This document shows positions 42,803-52,479 of a stretch of 64,000 nt of DNA, in pieces (the first letter of the stretch is position 1; every line of letters starts with the position of its first letter). The position numbers and the translations under genes are program-made. This stretch comes from Klebsiella huaxiensis (GTDB lineage: Bacteria; Pseudomonadota; Gammaproteobacteria; Enterobacterales; Enterobacteriaceae): contig NZ_CP036175.1 in NCBI RefSeq assembly GCF_003261575.2, positions 5,890,001-5,954,000 of the forward strand, written 5' to 3'. The notes below the pieces were generated by a model. It was not told the DNA's origin. It was given only the letters and a program-made list of their open reading frames with translations, and made no database searches.

Positions 42803-43043
42803 ATAGCCTCTTGTGTTTGCCCTGCTCCGGGTTTATTGCACTCCAAACGAAGGTGTATATATCCCGGTTATTTTTATGAATAAATAAAATGGAAAGCCCT
42901 GCCTGAGCGACGGCAAAACCTGCCCGTCGCGTATTAAGCATGCGAATGGTTAATGAATTTTATGGAAATGGCAAATAAAGTATCAGGCGAGTGAATACAT
43001 TACACAGAATACCCAGGTAAACTCGCCAGAACGTAGTGGAATG

Positions 43044-43784
43044 TCAAAGCTTATCGGTGTAATGCCAGCGTAAATAGCGTAGCAGGCGGGCCTGTCTTTT
43101 TATCCGGCTCGGCTGCGACACCAAACGATAAAACCATTCCAGCCCAAGGTCCTGCCAGAATTTTGGTGCCCGCTGAACGTGACCAGTAAAGACATCGTAG
43201 GTCCCGCCGACACCCATATACAGCGCCTGCGGATAAACATTCCGGCAATCGCGCATCAAGATCTCCTGACGCGGCGAGCCCATCGCCACGGTGACAATTT
43301 TCGCCCCACTTTCGCGAATGCGTTCAAACAGCGCCTGACGTTGATCGGCGGCGAAATAGCCGTCCTGGCTACCGACGATATTCACGTTCCAGCGCTGGTG
43401 AAGCTGCCGCTCGGTTTGCGCCAGCACTTCCGGCTTGCCGCCAATCAGAAATACCGGCGTTCTCTGAGCGCCAGCACGCTCCATCAGCGCTTCCCATAAA
43501 TCAGCCCCGGCGACGCGCGACACCTGCGCTTGAGGATATTTTTTACGTAATGAGCGCACCACGCTGATGCCATCAGCATATTTAAATTCTGCGGCTTCAA
43601 TCAGCGCCCGAACCTCGGGGTTGTCTTCTACCGCCAGCATCTTCTCTGCATTAATCGCGACCAGCGTCCCCTTGCGGAGCTCGCCATCGCCATACAGATA
43701 ATCCAGAGCGTGTTGCATATCGCGCCAACCAATGAGTTGCAAGCCTCTCAGCAGATACAACGGCGCGGATGTAGTCCCAGTCAT
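43044..43784 (-). CDS. wecG: UDP-ManNAcA transferase WecG (RffM)
   Basis: WecG adds N-acetylmannosaminuronate to undecaprenyl-PP-GlcNAc, making ECA lipid II. It has the WecB/TagA/CpsF glycosyltransferase fold: INAEKMLAVEDNPEVR, the strongly conserved YADGISVVRSLRKKYP, VAMGSPRQEILMRDC and YMGVGGTYDVFTGHVQRAPKFWQDLGLEW. ATG 43784 has AAGGG five bases upstream and gives 246 residues, as in E. coli; a GTG two codons earlier is less likely. It is the last gene of the ECA operon. Confidence 0.95.
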   Translation of the reverse strand: MTGTTSAPLYLLRGLQLIGWRDMQHALDYLYGDGELRKGTLVAINAEKMLAVEDNPEVRALIEAAEFKYADGISVVRSLRKKYPQAQVSRVAGADLWEALMERAGAQRTPVFLIGGKPEVLAQTERQLHQRWNVNIVGSQDGYFAADQRQALFERIRESGAKIVTVAMGSPRQEILMRDCRNVYPQALYMGVGGTYDVFTGHVQRAPKFWQDLGLEWFYRLVSQPSRIKRQARLLRYLRWHYTDKL

Positions 43785-43795
43785 GTACACCCTTA

Positions 43796-45142
43796 TCAGA
43801 CTTGAGGTTGCGTCAGCGGTTTAACCCGCTTATGAATCAGTCCAACGCTATCCAGGAACCAGTACAGCAGCTTTGCCGCCAGCAAGCAGAGACCAAAGAT
43901 AACGAGGAAAAAAACCACGCGGGAGCCGAATGAATCCAGCCCTTCGCGCGCCAGCACGATCATATTGAAGATAGCGCCGAAACAAAAACTGTGCAGGATC
44001 GCCGCTTTATAGCGGTTAGTCTCCCGGTTGCCCAGCTCGTACAGCCAGTCAAACCATTTAATAATTAGCCCAACCGCCACCGCGCCCAGCGGTACAAACC
44101 AGACGCCGCCCATCACCACCAGTGAGCCAATCAGGGTCGGCGAAATCGCCAGGCCAGAATGGTTATTCAGCACTTCCCAGGTGAAATAGTTAGCGGTATT
44201 GAGCACCATCGTCGGGCGACCATGCCATAACCAGCTAGGGATAAAGACATAAAAATCCCGGACGATCGGCGCCAGACCCTGGAACTCAATCTTGTCGTAG
44301 TTTTGCAGCAGCAGAGCCAGGTTTTCCCACGGCGAGAAGGTATCGCGGGTCAGATAAAGGAAAGTATAAAACGCTTCATCGCCGCTCACGTTCATGCCAT
44401 AGCGTTTAAGCGCCAGCCAGAACATACCGACGATACCCAGCACGCCCGCCGCCGCCAGCATCCACAGGCTGATCCAGCCGCGAATAATGCCGATGAACAA
44501 AAAGATAGCAAAAGCGATGATAATGTTCGCCCGGGTGCCGCCGACGATGGCATAGGTCAGCAGGCCAAAGGCCACGGTGCTGACAAGGAAAAATATCCAC
44601 GCCTTATAATCCTGACGCAGAAAATAGACCACCAGCATCGCCGGGATGAAGAAGTAGAAAAAGCGCTTGAGCGCCACGCCGGAAACTTCGCTGGAAAAGA
44701 TCTGGCTATAGGAGTTGAGTCTGAATAACAGGAAGCCGTTGTGCGCAAAGAAAATCCCCACGCAAAGCAGCGCAATACCCAGTAAAATCAACCAAGTCAA
44801 GTGAGTTTCCACGCGGTTCATGGTGTACAACGGGCGATGCTGATGCTCCCGACTCGCTGGGCGCAGTCGCGTTTTATAGGTGACGTAGTAAACCGCATAA
44901 AAACAGACCGAAACCAGCAGGGTTTGCAGCAGGATTTCCGGTGGGGCCACCGCCACGTCAAAACGGAACACCAGAATGCTGGTCAACGGGAAACCGAAGA
45001 AGAAGGTCAACAGAAACAACAACGAGAAAAAGACGTTGAAATTAAACCGCACGCGGCGAAATTCAAAGTACGTGGTGGTGGCGATAAATAGCGTCGACAG
45101 CAACCAGACCGCCAGTAACCCGCTAAATTGCATTAATGTCAT
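43796..45142 (-). CDS. wzyE: ECA polymerase WzyE
   Basis: WzyE polymerises ECA trisaccharide repeat units on the periplasmic face of the inner membrane. It has 448 residues (450 in E. coli) and about eleven membrane segments, few conserved motifs but the typical VGGTRANIIIAFAIFLFIGIIRGW and long periplasmic loop near GLAPIVRDFYVFIPSWLWHGRP. It overlaps wecF by four bases and ends just before wecG. Confidence 0.93.
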   Translation of the reverse strand: MTLMQFSGLLAVWLLSTLFIATTTYFEFRRVRFNFNVFFSLLFLLTFFFGFPLTSILVFRFDVAVAPPEILLQTLLVSVCFYAVYYVTYKTRLRPASREHQHRPLYTMNRVETHLTWLILLGIALLCVGIFFAHNGFLLFRLNSYSQIFSSEVSGVALKRFFYFFIPAMLVVYFLRQDYKAWIFFLVSTVAFGLLTYAIVGGTRANIIIAFAIFLFIGIIRGWISLWMLAAAGVLGIVGMFWLALKRYGMNVSGDEAFYTFLYLTRDTFSPWENLALLLQNYDKIEFQGLAPIVRDFYVFIPSWLWHGRPTMVLNTANYFTWEVLNNHSGLAISPTLIGSLVVMGGVWFVPLGAVAVGLIIKWFDWLYELGNRETNRYKAAILHSFCFGAIFNMIVLAREGLDSFGSRVVFFLVIFGLCLLAAKLLYWFLDSVGLIHKRVKPLTQPQV

Positions 45143-46218
45143 GCGTCCACCCCCGCGGCAACCCGCAACGCTCGTCGCCAGCCCGTCAGGTAATTCGGAC
45201 GGAAGAAGGCAATCTGATTCTTATCCACACCGGCCAGCTGCCGCTGCGCTTCTCGCACCACGGCCGCGTCCAGCGTATCGCTGGTAAAGAGTACCGGAAT
45301 ATGCTGCTCCGACATATCCTGCCAGAAGGGATTCTCCCGGTTCAGAACGCAGGGGATCCCCGCCTGAATCAGCAGGCACAGCGTGCCGATACCCTGCTGG
45401 CGGGCAAACAAGAAGTAGCCGAGATCGCAACGGCGCAATAGCGCAAGGTAGTCATCGAACGCCAGCTTGTCGCTCAGAACCTGAAGATGCTGCGGGCTAA
45501 ACAGCGCCGCTCCGGCCTCGCGGACCTGGTTGATGTAATCACTATTATTGGCCGGGTAACCCATCGGCACAATCACGTTGACCGTATCGCCAAACTGCTG
45601 ATGAATCGCGCGCAGCGCCGCAATATGTTCATTGCTGCGGTCACCGGAATTCCCCACCAGGATAGTCAGCGTGTCGCCGCGCGGAGCGCTATCAGCAAGG
45701 GTATTCAGCGCCGGGTCCATTCGGGTCGGGAAATAGAGCAGTTCGCCCGGCACGTCCGAATGACGGGCGGCAAACCAACTGAGATCGCCGCGGGTGGCAA
45801 ATACTCGCCCTACTCGCCCCTGTGCCATACGCCGTAGTGGATAAAACAAGCGAAACTTCAGGCTGGCGGAATTCTCATACAGATCCGCGCCCCAGATATG
45901 CCAGTTAAACTGCGCTGGGCGGATCCCACCGCTGAGTAACGCCAGCCACAGCCCGGTATTGAACTGGCCATGAAAGAAAAAGCGCTGCTGCCGGTTGGCC
46001 TTTGCCAGCGCGATAACCGCCTGTGCCAGCAACTTTTTCCCTGCAAAGCAGGTGATGGATAGCGCGGGATACGCTTCGCGAACTCCTGTCACATCACCGA
46101 CGACCATAAACGTACGAGCCTGCTCGTCATCAACGGCCAGCTCGTCATTAAAGAACCGCAGAACGGTCTGGTTGTGGTGCGGGATATCCGATCCCAGTAC
46201 ATGTATTAGTGCTGTCAT
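45139..46218 (-). CDS. wecF: Fuc4NAc transferase WecF (RffT)
   Basis: WecF adds 4-acetamido-4,6-dideoxygalactose to ECA lipid II, completing lipid III. It has 359 residues, as in E. coli, and belongs to glycosyltransferase family 56. Recognisable parts are MTALIHVLGSDIPHHNQTVLRFF, HIWGADLYENSASLKFRLFYPLRR, ILVGNSGDRSNEHIAAL and LGYFLFARQQGIGTLCLLIQ. It overlaps both wzxE and wzyE by four bases. Confidence 0.95.
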   Translation of the reverse strand: MTALIHVLGSDIPHHNQTVLRFFNDELAVDDEQARTFMVVGDVTGVREAYPALSITCFAGKKLLAQAVIALAKANRQQRFFFHGQFNTGLWLALLSGGIRPAQFNWHIWGADLYENSASLKFRLFYPLRRMAQGRVGRVFATRGDLSWFAARHSDVPGELLYFPTRMDPALNTLADSAPRGDTLTILVGNSGDRSNEHIAALRAIHQQFGDTVNVIVPMGYPANNSDYINQVREAGAALFSPQHLQVLSDKLAFDDYLALLRRCDLGYFLFARQQGIGTLCLLIQAGIPCVLNRENPFWQDMSEQHIPVLFTSDTLDAAVVREAQRQLAGVDKNQIAFFRPNYLTGWRRALRVAAGVDA

Positions 46219-47465
46219 GCCCGTTTACGCCAAAGTAAAAACACGCCACTACAGAGGGCGAAATAAACAATATAAGTAGCCATATACGCCTGCGCCGCGC
46301 CGATTGCACCGTGTGCCGGAATAAGCCAGTGCGAAAATGCGGTTAACAGCGCGAACTGGCTGATTTCCGTCAGAATATAAAAACGCAGCGAGGCTTTGGC
46401 GATCACCAGATAGCCGTAAACATACGCCCCGACCTTCAGCACATCGCCCACAAGCTGCCAGGCGAAGAGATCGCGCATCGCCGTAAAGCGGTCGGAAAAA
46501 AGTAGCCAGATGGCGAAATCGCGCAGCAACCACACGGTTAAACTCGCTGCCGCCACCGCCGGAAGGACAAATTTCAGCGATTTGCCAATCTCACGGGTGA
46601 TGTCCGCTTTGGCGGTCAGGCGAGAGAGCGTAGGCAGCAGGTACACGCTAAACGAAGCGGTAATAAACTGCAAATAGGCGTCGGAAATGCTGCTGACGCC
46701 TTGCCAGATCCCCACTGCTTCCCAGCCATAATGGGCCGCCAGCAGGTTACGCATCATCACGTAGGCGACCGGCAGCGTCACCGAAGTAATCAGCGCCATC
46801 AGGGTAAACTTCGACAGCTGACCCGCCAGGCCGTTATCCCAACGCGGGCGCAGCGCACTCAGCGGGATATTACCGCGTCGCCACAGCACAACAGCTGCCG
46901 GAACCACCACCAGAGCAGGTACCAGCGCCAGACCGAGCAATGCGCCCTGATAGCCGCCGAAACGGTAGCAGGCATAGTATGCCGCCACGCCAATCAGGCT
47001 CCCGGCGATCAGCGACAGCGCGTTTCCCGCCGCATCGCGAAAGCCTTTCATCAGCGCTAACAGGAAGTTCGCCCAGGCGATACCCATCTGCACCAGCGCC
47101 ACCAGCCGGACCAGATTCTGGTAATGCTGATGCCCAAACAGCCCCTGGCTTATCGGCGCTGCCGCCAGCAGGAATATCAGCGCCAGTAGGGTTGAGAAAC
47201 CCAGAACCATCGCTGAAGAAGTGCCGACAACCTTATTCAGTTGCTGACGATCGTCATGATGCTGGGCCACCAGCTTAGTGACGCCGTTAAAAATCCCGGC
47301 CCCCGCCAGTACACCAAGCACGGTCACCAGTTGGCGGAAGTTACCCGCCTGACCCACTCCGGCAGGGCCGAACGATACCGCCAGCAGTTTAACTACCAGC
47401 AGTCCCGCCCCGATTTTGACCAACGTGGACGCGGCGGTCCACAGAGAAGCTTTAGCCAGCGACAT
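46215..47465 (-). CDS. wzxE: ECA lipid III flippase WzxE
   Basis: WzxE moves undecaprenyl-PP-linked ECA trisaccharide across the inner membrane. The 416-residue MOP-superfamily protein has about twelve membrane segments and begins MSLAKASLWTAASTLVKIGAGLLVVKLLAVSFGPAGVG, typical of Wzx. It lies 1 nt after wecE and overlaps wecF. Confidence 0.95.
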   Translation of the reverse strand: MSLAKASLWTAASTLVKIGAGLLVVKLLAVSFGPAGVGQAGNFRQLVTVLGVLAGAGIFNGVTKLVAQHHDDRQQLNKVVGTSSAMVLGFSTLLALIFLLAAAPISQGLFGHQHYQNLVRLVALVQMGIAWANFLLALMKGFRDAAGNALSLIAGSLIGVAAYYACYRFGGYQGALLGLALVPALVVVPAAVVLWRRGNIPLSALRPRWDNGLAGQLSKFTLMALITSVTLPVAYVMMRNLLAAHYGWEAVGIWQGVSSISDAYLQFITASFSVYLLPTLSRLTAKADITREIGKSLKFVLPAVAAASLTVWLLRDFAIWLLFSDRFTAMRDLFAWQLVGDVLKVGAYVYGYLVIAKASLRFYILTEISQFALLTAFSHWLIPAHGAIGAAQAYMATYIVYFALCSGVFLLWRKRA

Positions 47466-47466
47466 A

Positions 47467-48597
47467 TCAGGAGAAATAGCTCAGCAGCGAGTTAATCACC
47501 GTACGCTGGTTTACGTTCGACAGATTGTAAAATAACGGCAGGCGCAGCAGGCGCTCGCTCTCCTGGGTGGTATAACGATCTGCACCGTGGAACACGCCGA
47601 AGTTCTCCCCTGCCGGGCAACTGTGCAGTGGGATATAGTGGAACACTGCCAGAATCTCCGCTTCTTTCAGCCAGGCGATCAGCTTGCTACGATCGTCAAT
47701 ATCGCGCAGCTTGATATAGAACATATGCGCATTGTGTCCGCAGTCGGCCGGAATCACAGGCAGGTCGATACGCCCGGCGCGCGCCAGCGGTAAAAGCGCG
47801 TCATAGTAGCTCTGCCATAGCGTCAGACGCTGCTGGTTAATCCGTTCCGCCGCTTCCAGCTGTGCCCACAGGTAAGCCGCCTGTAGATCGGACATCAGGT
47901 AGCTGGAGCCAATATCGCGCCAGGTGTATTTATCCACCAGACCACGGAAGAACTGGCTGCGGTTGGTGCCTTTTTCGCGAATGATCTCCGCACGCTCCAC
48001 CAGCTTACGATCGTTAATCAGCGTCGCGCCGCCTTCACCGCCCGCGGTGTAGTTTTTGGTTTCATGGAAGCTGAAGCAGCCAATATGACCGATAGTGCCG
48101 AGCGCCCGGCCTTTGTACGTCGACATCACGCCCTGCGCGGCATCTTCCACTACAAACAGATTATGCTTGCTGGCAATGGCCATAATGGTGTCCATCTCGC
48201 AGGCCACGCCCGCATAGTGGACCGGCACAATCGCCCGTGTTTTTTCGGTGATTGCCGCTTCAATCAGCGTTTCATCTATGTTCATGGTATCGCGACGAAT
48301 ATCGACAAAGACGATTTTCGCTCCGCGCAGTACGAAGGCGTTCGCGGTGGAGACGAAGGTGTAGCTTGGCATTATCACTTCATCGCCCGGCTGGATATCC
48401 AGCAACAGCGCCGCCATTTCCAGTGACGCGGTACACGATGGCGTCAGCAGCGCTTTCGCCGTTCCAAAACGCTGCTCCATCCACTGCTGGCAGCGACGGG
48501 TAAAGCCGCCATCGCCGCACAGCTTGCCGCTACCCATTGCGGACTGCATATAATCAAGCTCGGTTCCCACCACCGGCGGCGCGTTAAATGGAATCAT
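47467..48597 (-). CDS. wecE: dTDP-4-amino-4,6-dideoxygalactose transaminase WecE (RffA)
   Basis: This PLP-dependent DegT/DnrJ aminotransferase makes dTDP-Fuc4N from dTDP-4-keto-6-deoxyglucose. From ATG 48597 (MIPFNAPPVVGTELDYMQSA) it has 376 residues, as in E. coli. The PLP Lys is in CFSFHETKNYTAGGEGGA and the cofactor-site Asp in VVEDAAQG. The start overlaps the wecD stop region. An adjacent ATG at 48600 is possible. Confidence 0.97.
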   Translation of the reverse strand: MIPFNAPPVVGTELDYMQSAMGSGKLCGDGGFTRRCQQWMEQRFGTAKALLTPSCTASLEMAALLLDIQPGDEVIMPSYTFVSTANAFVLRGAKIVFVDIRRDTMNIDETLIEAAITEKTRAIVPVHYAGVACEMDTIMAIASKHNLFVVEDAAQGVMSTYKGRALGTIGHIGCFSFHETKNYTAGGEGGATLINDRKLVERAEIIREKGTNRSQFFRGLVDKYTWRDIGSSYLMSDLQAAYLWAQLEAAERINQQRLTLWQSYYDALLPLARAGRIDLPVIPADCGHNAHMFYIKLRDIDDRSKLIAWLKEAEILAVFHYIPLHSCPAGENFGVFHGADRYTTQESERLLRLPLFYNLSNVNQRTVINSLLSYFS

Positions 48598-48601
48598 CAT
48601 T

Positions 48602-49276
48602 TCACCTGTATAACCAGTACGCGGCGCTTTCCACATTCGCACCGCTAAGAATGTAACGTTTAAGCGCGGCGGTGTTGCCCATCTGGGTCGCCACCCGCAG
48701 TATCGTCAGCCCGCGCAGCACGGCCCAATGTTGCGCCGCCTGCATTAATTCAGTTCCAGCGCCTCGTCCGGCCAACAGGCCAATCCTCGCCTCACGCTCA
48801 TTAAGCTGTCGCAGAGAGACAAACGCGCGGATATCGCCATCGGGCGCGCGAAAAATCAGGCACTGGTGATCGAAAGTCCCTCGTACCGCATTTTCAATCC
48901 ACTGGGCGTAGAAACGACCGCTGGCATCGGCAGCGTACCAGGGGGCACGAAAACGACTTAGGGCAAAGGCCAGCGCCGCCAGCTCGCGCAGCCGAGGAAT
49001 ATCCGCCTCCGTCGCCAGCTCAGCTCCGGCATCGTCAGAGGCAGTCAGCGCAAGCGCAAGATCGACCTCTCCCTCCACCAGCCGAAAGCCTAATGCCTGC
49101 AGCGCATCCAGACGGGCGGTATCATCCGCCGCGACTTTCGCCTGCACCCGCGACCATCCAGCCAGCGCCTGCGCCGTCAGCAGCGGCGCATCATCGCCAA
49201 AGCGCACGATGGCGCTGTTGACGCCAAAGAAGCGGTTTTCCCACTCCAGGGGCTCAATACTGGCGCGGGCGAGCAC
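48602..49276 (-). CDS. wecD: dTDP-Fuc4N N-acetyltransferase WecD (RffC)
   Basis: WecD acetylates dTDP-Fuc4N to dTDP-Fuc4NAc with acetyl-CoA. It is a GNAT-fold protein; the acetyl-CoA site is IGLLAGRGAGTELMQAAQHWAVLRG. The start is GTG 49276 (VLARASIEPLEWENRFFGVN), giving 224 residues as in E. coli, which uses the same GTG inside the rffH end. The gene therefore overlaps rffH by 23 nt in another frame. Longer in-frame starts inside rffH are unlikely. Confidence 0.93.
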   Translation of the reverse strand: MLARASIEPLEWENRFFGVNSAIVRFGDDAPLLTAQALAGWSRVQAKVAADDTARLDALQALGFRLVEGEVDLALALTASDDAGAELATEADIPRLRELAALAFALSRFRAPWYAADASGRFYAQWIENAVRGTFDHQCLIFRAPDGDIRAFVSLRQLNEREARIGLLAGRGAGTELMQAAQHWAVLRGLTILRVATQMGNTAALKRYILSGANVESAAYWLYR

Positions 49277-50135
49277 GGAGCAGATCCAGTAAGTATTGGC
49301 CGTAACCAGTTTTTTCCAGCCGTTTCGCCGCACGTTTGACGCCGTCGTCGTCCAGCCAGCCGTTGCGCCAGGCGATCTCTTCCAGACAGGCAATTTTGAA
49401 ACCCTGGCGTTTTTCAACGGTTTGTACAAACATGCTGGCTTCAATCAGGCTGTCGTGCGTGCCGGTATCCAGCCAGGCAAAACCACGGCCAAGAAGCTCT
49501 ACCGTCAGTGCGCCATCGTCGAGGTACATTTGATTGATAGAGGTAATTTCCAGCTCACCGCGTTCCGAGGGTTTAACCCGCTTCGCGTACTCCGCCACTT
49601 TACCATCGTAAAAATAGAGGCCGGTCACCGCCCAGTTGGATTTGGGCTGTTTTGGCTTCTCTTCCAGCGAAATCGCGCGGAAATCGTCATCAAACTCCAC
49701 CACGCCAAAGCGTTCAGGATCCATGACCTGATAGCCGAACACCGTCGCCCCGGTAGTGCGGGCCGCCACGCTGCGCAACTTCGGACTAAAACCCTGACCG
49801 AAAAAGATGTTGTCGCCCAGCACCAGGCATGAGGGTTCGCCGTTGAGGAACTCCTCGCCGATGATAAACGCCTGCGCTAATCCGTCCGGGCTAGGCTGGG
49901 CGGCATAGCTTAAGTGCACGCCGAACTCCGAGCCATCGCCAAGCAGGCGCTGAAAATCGCGCTGGTCATCAGGCGTGGTGATAATCAAGACTTCGCGGAT
50001 CCCGGCCAGCATCAGCACCGAGAGCGGGTAGTAGATCATCGGCTTGTCGTAGATAGGTAGCAGCTGCTTTGAGACGCCGCGCGTGATCGGATGCAGGCGG
50101 GTACCAGAACCGCCTGCAAGGATAATACCTTTCAT
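49254..50135 (-). CDS. rffH: Glucose-1-phosphate thymidylyltransferase RffH (RmlA2)
   Basis: RffH makes dTDP-glucose from glucose-1-phosphate and dTTP, the first step to dTDP-Fuc4NAc. It has 293 residues, as in E. coli. The nucleotide-binding signature MKGIILAGGSGTRLHPITRGVSKQL and the substrate-site segments LGDNIFFGQGF and EEKPKQPKSNWAVTGLYFYD are present. It follows rffG by 17 nt, and wecD starts inside its 3' end. Confidence 0.97.
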   Translation of the reverse strand: MKGIILAGGSGTRLHPITRGVSKQLLPIYDKPMIYYPLSVLMLAGIREVLIITTPDDQRDFQRLLGDGSEFGVHLSYAAQPSPDGLAQAFIIGEEFLNGEPSCLVLGDNIFFGQGFSPKLRSVAARTTGATVFGYQVMDPERFGVVEFDDDFRAISLEEKPKQPKSNWAVTGLYFYDGKVAEYAKRVKPSERGELEITSINQMYLDDGALTVELLGRGFAWLDTGTHDSLIEASMFVQTVEKRQGFKIACLEEIAWRNGWLDDDGVKRAAKRLEKTGYGQYLLDLLRARPRQY

Positions 50136-50152
50136 TTTTCCCCCTCAAGCAC

Positions 50153-51220
50153 TCAGGCTTGCAGCCCCAGGCGTTCGCCTTGATAACTGCCGTCCAGCAC
50201 CTGCTGCCACCAGGCTTCATTGACCAGGTACCACTGAACGGTTTTGCGCATCCCGCTGGCAAACGTTTCGTCCGGCGTCCAGCCCAGCTCACGCTCAATT
50301 TTCGCCGCGTCAATGGCGTAGCGCAGGTCGTGTCCGGGACGGTCGGTAACAAAAGTGATGAGATCGCGATAATGCGCCAGACCGTCCGGTTTGTGCGGCG
50401 CTAGCTCCTCCAGCAGATCGCAAATCGTTTCCACTACCTCAATATTCTTACGCTCGTTATGACCGCCGATATTGTAAGTTTCGCCCGGCTCCCCGCTCGT
50501 TGCCACCCGATACAGCGCCCTGGCGTGATCTTCAACGTACAGCCAGTCACGGATCTGTTGACCATTGCCGTAAACCGGCAGGGGTTTACCCGCCAGCGCG
50601 TTGAGGATGGTCAGCGGGATCAGTTTTTCCGGGAAATGATACGGTCCATAATTATTCGAGCAGTTAGTTACTAGCGTCGGCAAGCCATAGGTGCGCTGCC
50701 AGGCGCGTACCAGATGATCGCTACTGGCTTTAGAGGCGGAATAAGGGCTGCTTGGCGCATAAGGCGTAGTTTCGGTGAAAAATTCACCGCTATTATGCAA
50801 GTCGCCATAGACCTCATCCGTCGAGATGTGGTGGAAGCGAAAGGCCGATTTTGGGTCATCCTTGAGCCCATTCCAGTAAGCCCGCGTCGCTTCCAGCAGC
50901 GTATAGGTGCCAACGATATTGGTTTCGATAAACGCCGCAGGGCCGTCAATAGAGCGGTCAACGTGGCTTTCGGCGGCCAGGTGCATCACGATATCCGGCT
51001 GATGATGGCTAAATACGCGATCCAGCTTCGCGCGATCGCAGATATCCACCTGCTCAAAAGCAAAGCGAGCATCCTGAGCAACAGGAGCCAACGACATCAG
51101 ATTCCCGGCGTAGGTCAGCTTATCAACGACCACCACGTTATCGGCGGTCTCAGTGATAATTTCACGTACCACCGCCGAACCGATAAACCCGGCTCCGCCG
51201 GTGACCAGAATCGTTCTCAC
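50153..51220 (-). CDS. rffG: dTDP-glucose 4,6-dehydratase RffG
   Basis: RffG converts dTDP-glucose to dTDP-4-keto-6-deoxyglucose. This short-chain dehydrogenase has 355 residues, as in E. coli. The NAD site is VTGGAGFIGSAVVRE, the catalytic Thr and acid pair are in HISTDEVYGDL, and YxxxK is YSASKASSDHL. It overlaps wecC by four bases. Confidence 0.97.
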   Translation of the reverse strand: MRTILVTGGAGFIGSAVVREIITETADNVVVVDKLTYAGNLMSLAPVAQDARFAFEQVDICDRAKLDRVFSHHQPDIVMHLAAESHVDRSIDGPAAFIETNIVGTYTLLEATRAYWNGLKDDPKSAFRFHHISTDEVYGDLHNSGEFFTETTPYAPSSPYSASKASSDHLVRAWQRTYGLPTLVTNCSNNYGPYHFPEKLIPLTILNALAGKPLPVYGNGQQIRDWLYVEDHARALYRVATSGEPGETYNIGGHNERKNIEVVETICDLLEELAPHKPDGLAHYRDLITFVTDRPGHDLRYAIDAAKIERELGWTPDETFASGMRKTVQWYLVNEAWWQQVLDGSYQGERLGLQA

Positions 51221-52479
51221 CGCCAGACCCCTTTGGTATCGACGATAAACGGCTGGCTGACGCTATCGCCGCTAATGGCTTTAAATTCTTTGTGATCGAC
51301 CAGCATCACCAGCACGTCCGCACTCGCCAACGCCTCGTCCAGCGACGCCAGAGCGCACAAGCCGTCGAGCTTTTTCGGCAACTGATGAATATTTGGCTCA
51401 ACAACCAACGTTTCACCGCCATGCCAGCGGGCGATTTGCGCGGCAATCGCCATCGCCGGACTTTCACGAAGGTCATCGATATTGGGTTTAAATGCGAGGC
51501 CGAAGCAGGCAATTTTCAGCTCGCTGGCGCGCTTATTGCTGGCCGCGAGGCAGTCGGCAACCCGCGCTTTAACCTGGTCGATCACCCATTCTGGTTTATG
51601 GTCGTTCACCTCGCGCGCGGTGCGGATAAGCCGCGCCTGCTGTGGGTTCTGCGCTACGATAAACCACGGGTCAACCGCGATGCAGTGGCCGCCAACGCCC
51701 GGGCCGGGCTGGAGAATATTGACGCGCGGATGGCGGTTTGCCAGGCGAATCAGTTCCCAGACGTTGATCCCCTGATCGGCGCAAATTAGCGAAAGTTCAT
51801 TAGCAAAAGCGATGTTAACGTCGCGGAAACTGTTTTCGGTCAGCTTGCACATCTCGGCGGTGCGTGAGTTGGTCACCACGCATTCCCCTTCGAGGAAAAT
51901 TTTATACAGCTCGCTGGCGCGGGCGGAGCAAACCGGGGACATTCCGCCGATCACGCGGTCGTTTTTAATCAGCTCAACCATGACCTGCCCCGGTAAAACA
52001 CGTTCAGGACAGTAGGCGATATTGACGTCTGCCGCTTCACCAACCTGCTGTGGGAAGCTCAGATCAGGGCGCATTTCCGCCAGCCAACCTGCCATTTGCT
52101 CGGTTGAGCCGACAGGGGAAGTGGATTCGAGGATCACCAACGAACCTTTCTTCAGCGTCGGTGCGATAGATTTGGCCGCCGATTCAACGAAAACCATATC
52201 CGGCTTATGCAGGTCTTTAAACGGCGTCGGTACCGCAATCAGGTAAGCATCGGCTTCCACCGGCGCGGTGGTGGCGCTCAGATAACCCTGCTCGACCGCC
52301 GTTTTGACGACGCTCGCCAGATCCGGCTCCACGATATGAATTTCACCACGGTTAATGGTCTCCACGGCATGTTGATTGATATCAACGCCGACTACCCGCT
52401 TTTGCCGGGAGGCGAACGCGGCTGCAGTTGGCAGGCCAATATACCCAAGGCCAATTACCGAAATGGTAGAAAAGCTCAT
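51217..52479 (-). CDS. wecC: UDP-ManNAc dehydrogenase WecC
   Basis: WecC oxidises UDP-N-acetylmannosamine to the uronate in two NAD steps. It has 420 residues, as in E. coli, with Rossmann start VIGLGYIGLPTAAAFASRQ, the catalytic region KLTENSFRDVNIAFANEL, PGPGVGGHCIAVDPWF with the active Cys, and the UDP-binding segment ACFGLAFKPNIDDLRESPA. It overlaps wecB and rffG by four bases. Confidence 0.97.
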   Translation of the reverse strand: MSFSTISVIGLGYIGLPTAAAFASRQKRVVGVDINQHAVETINRGEIHIVEPDLASVVKTAVEQGYLSATTAPVEADAYLIAVPTPFKDLHKPDMVFVESAAKSIAPTLKKGSLVILESTSPVGSTEQMAGWLAEMRPDLSFPQQVGEAADVNIAYCPERVLPGQVMVELIKNDRVIGGMSPVCSARASELYKIFLEGECVVTNSRTAEMCKLTENSFRDVNIAFANELSLICADQGINVWELIRLANRHPRVNILQPGPGVGGHCIAVDPWFIVAQNPQQARLIRTAREVNDHKPEWVIDQVKARVADCLAASNKRASELKIACFGLAFKPNIDDLRESPAMAIAAQIARWHGGETLVVEPNIHQLPKKLDGLCALASLDEALASADVLVMLVDHKEFKAISGDSVSQPFIVDTKGVWR

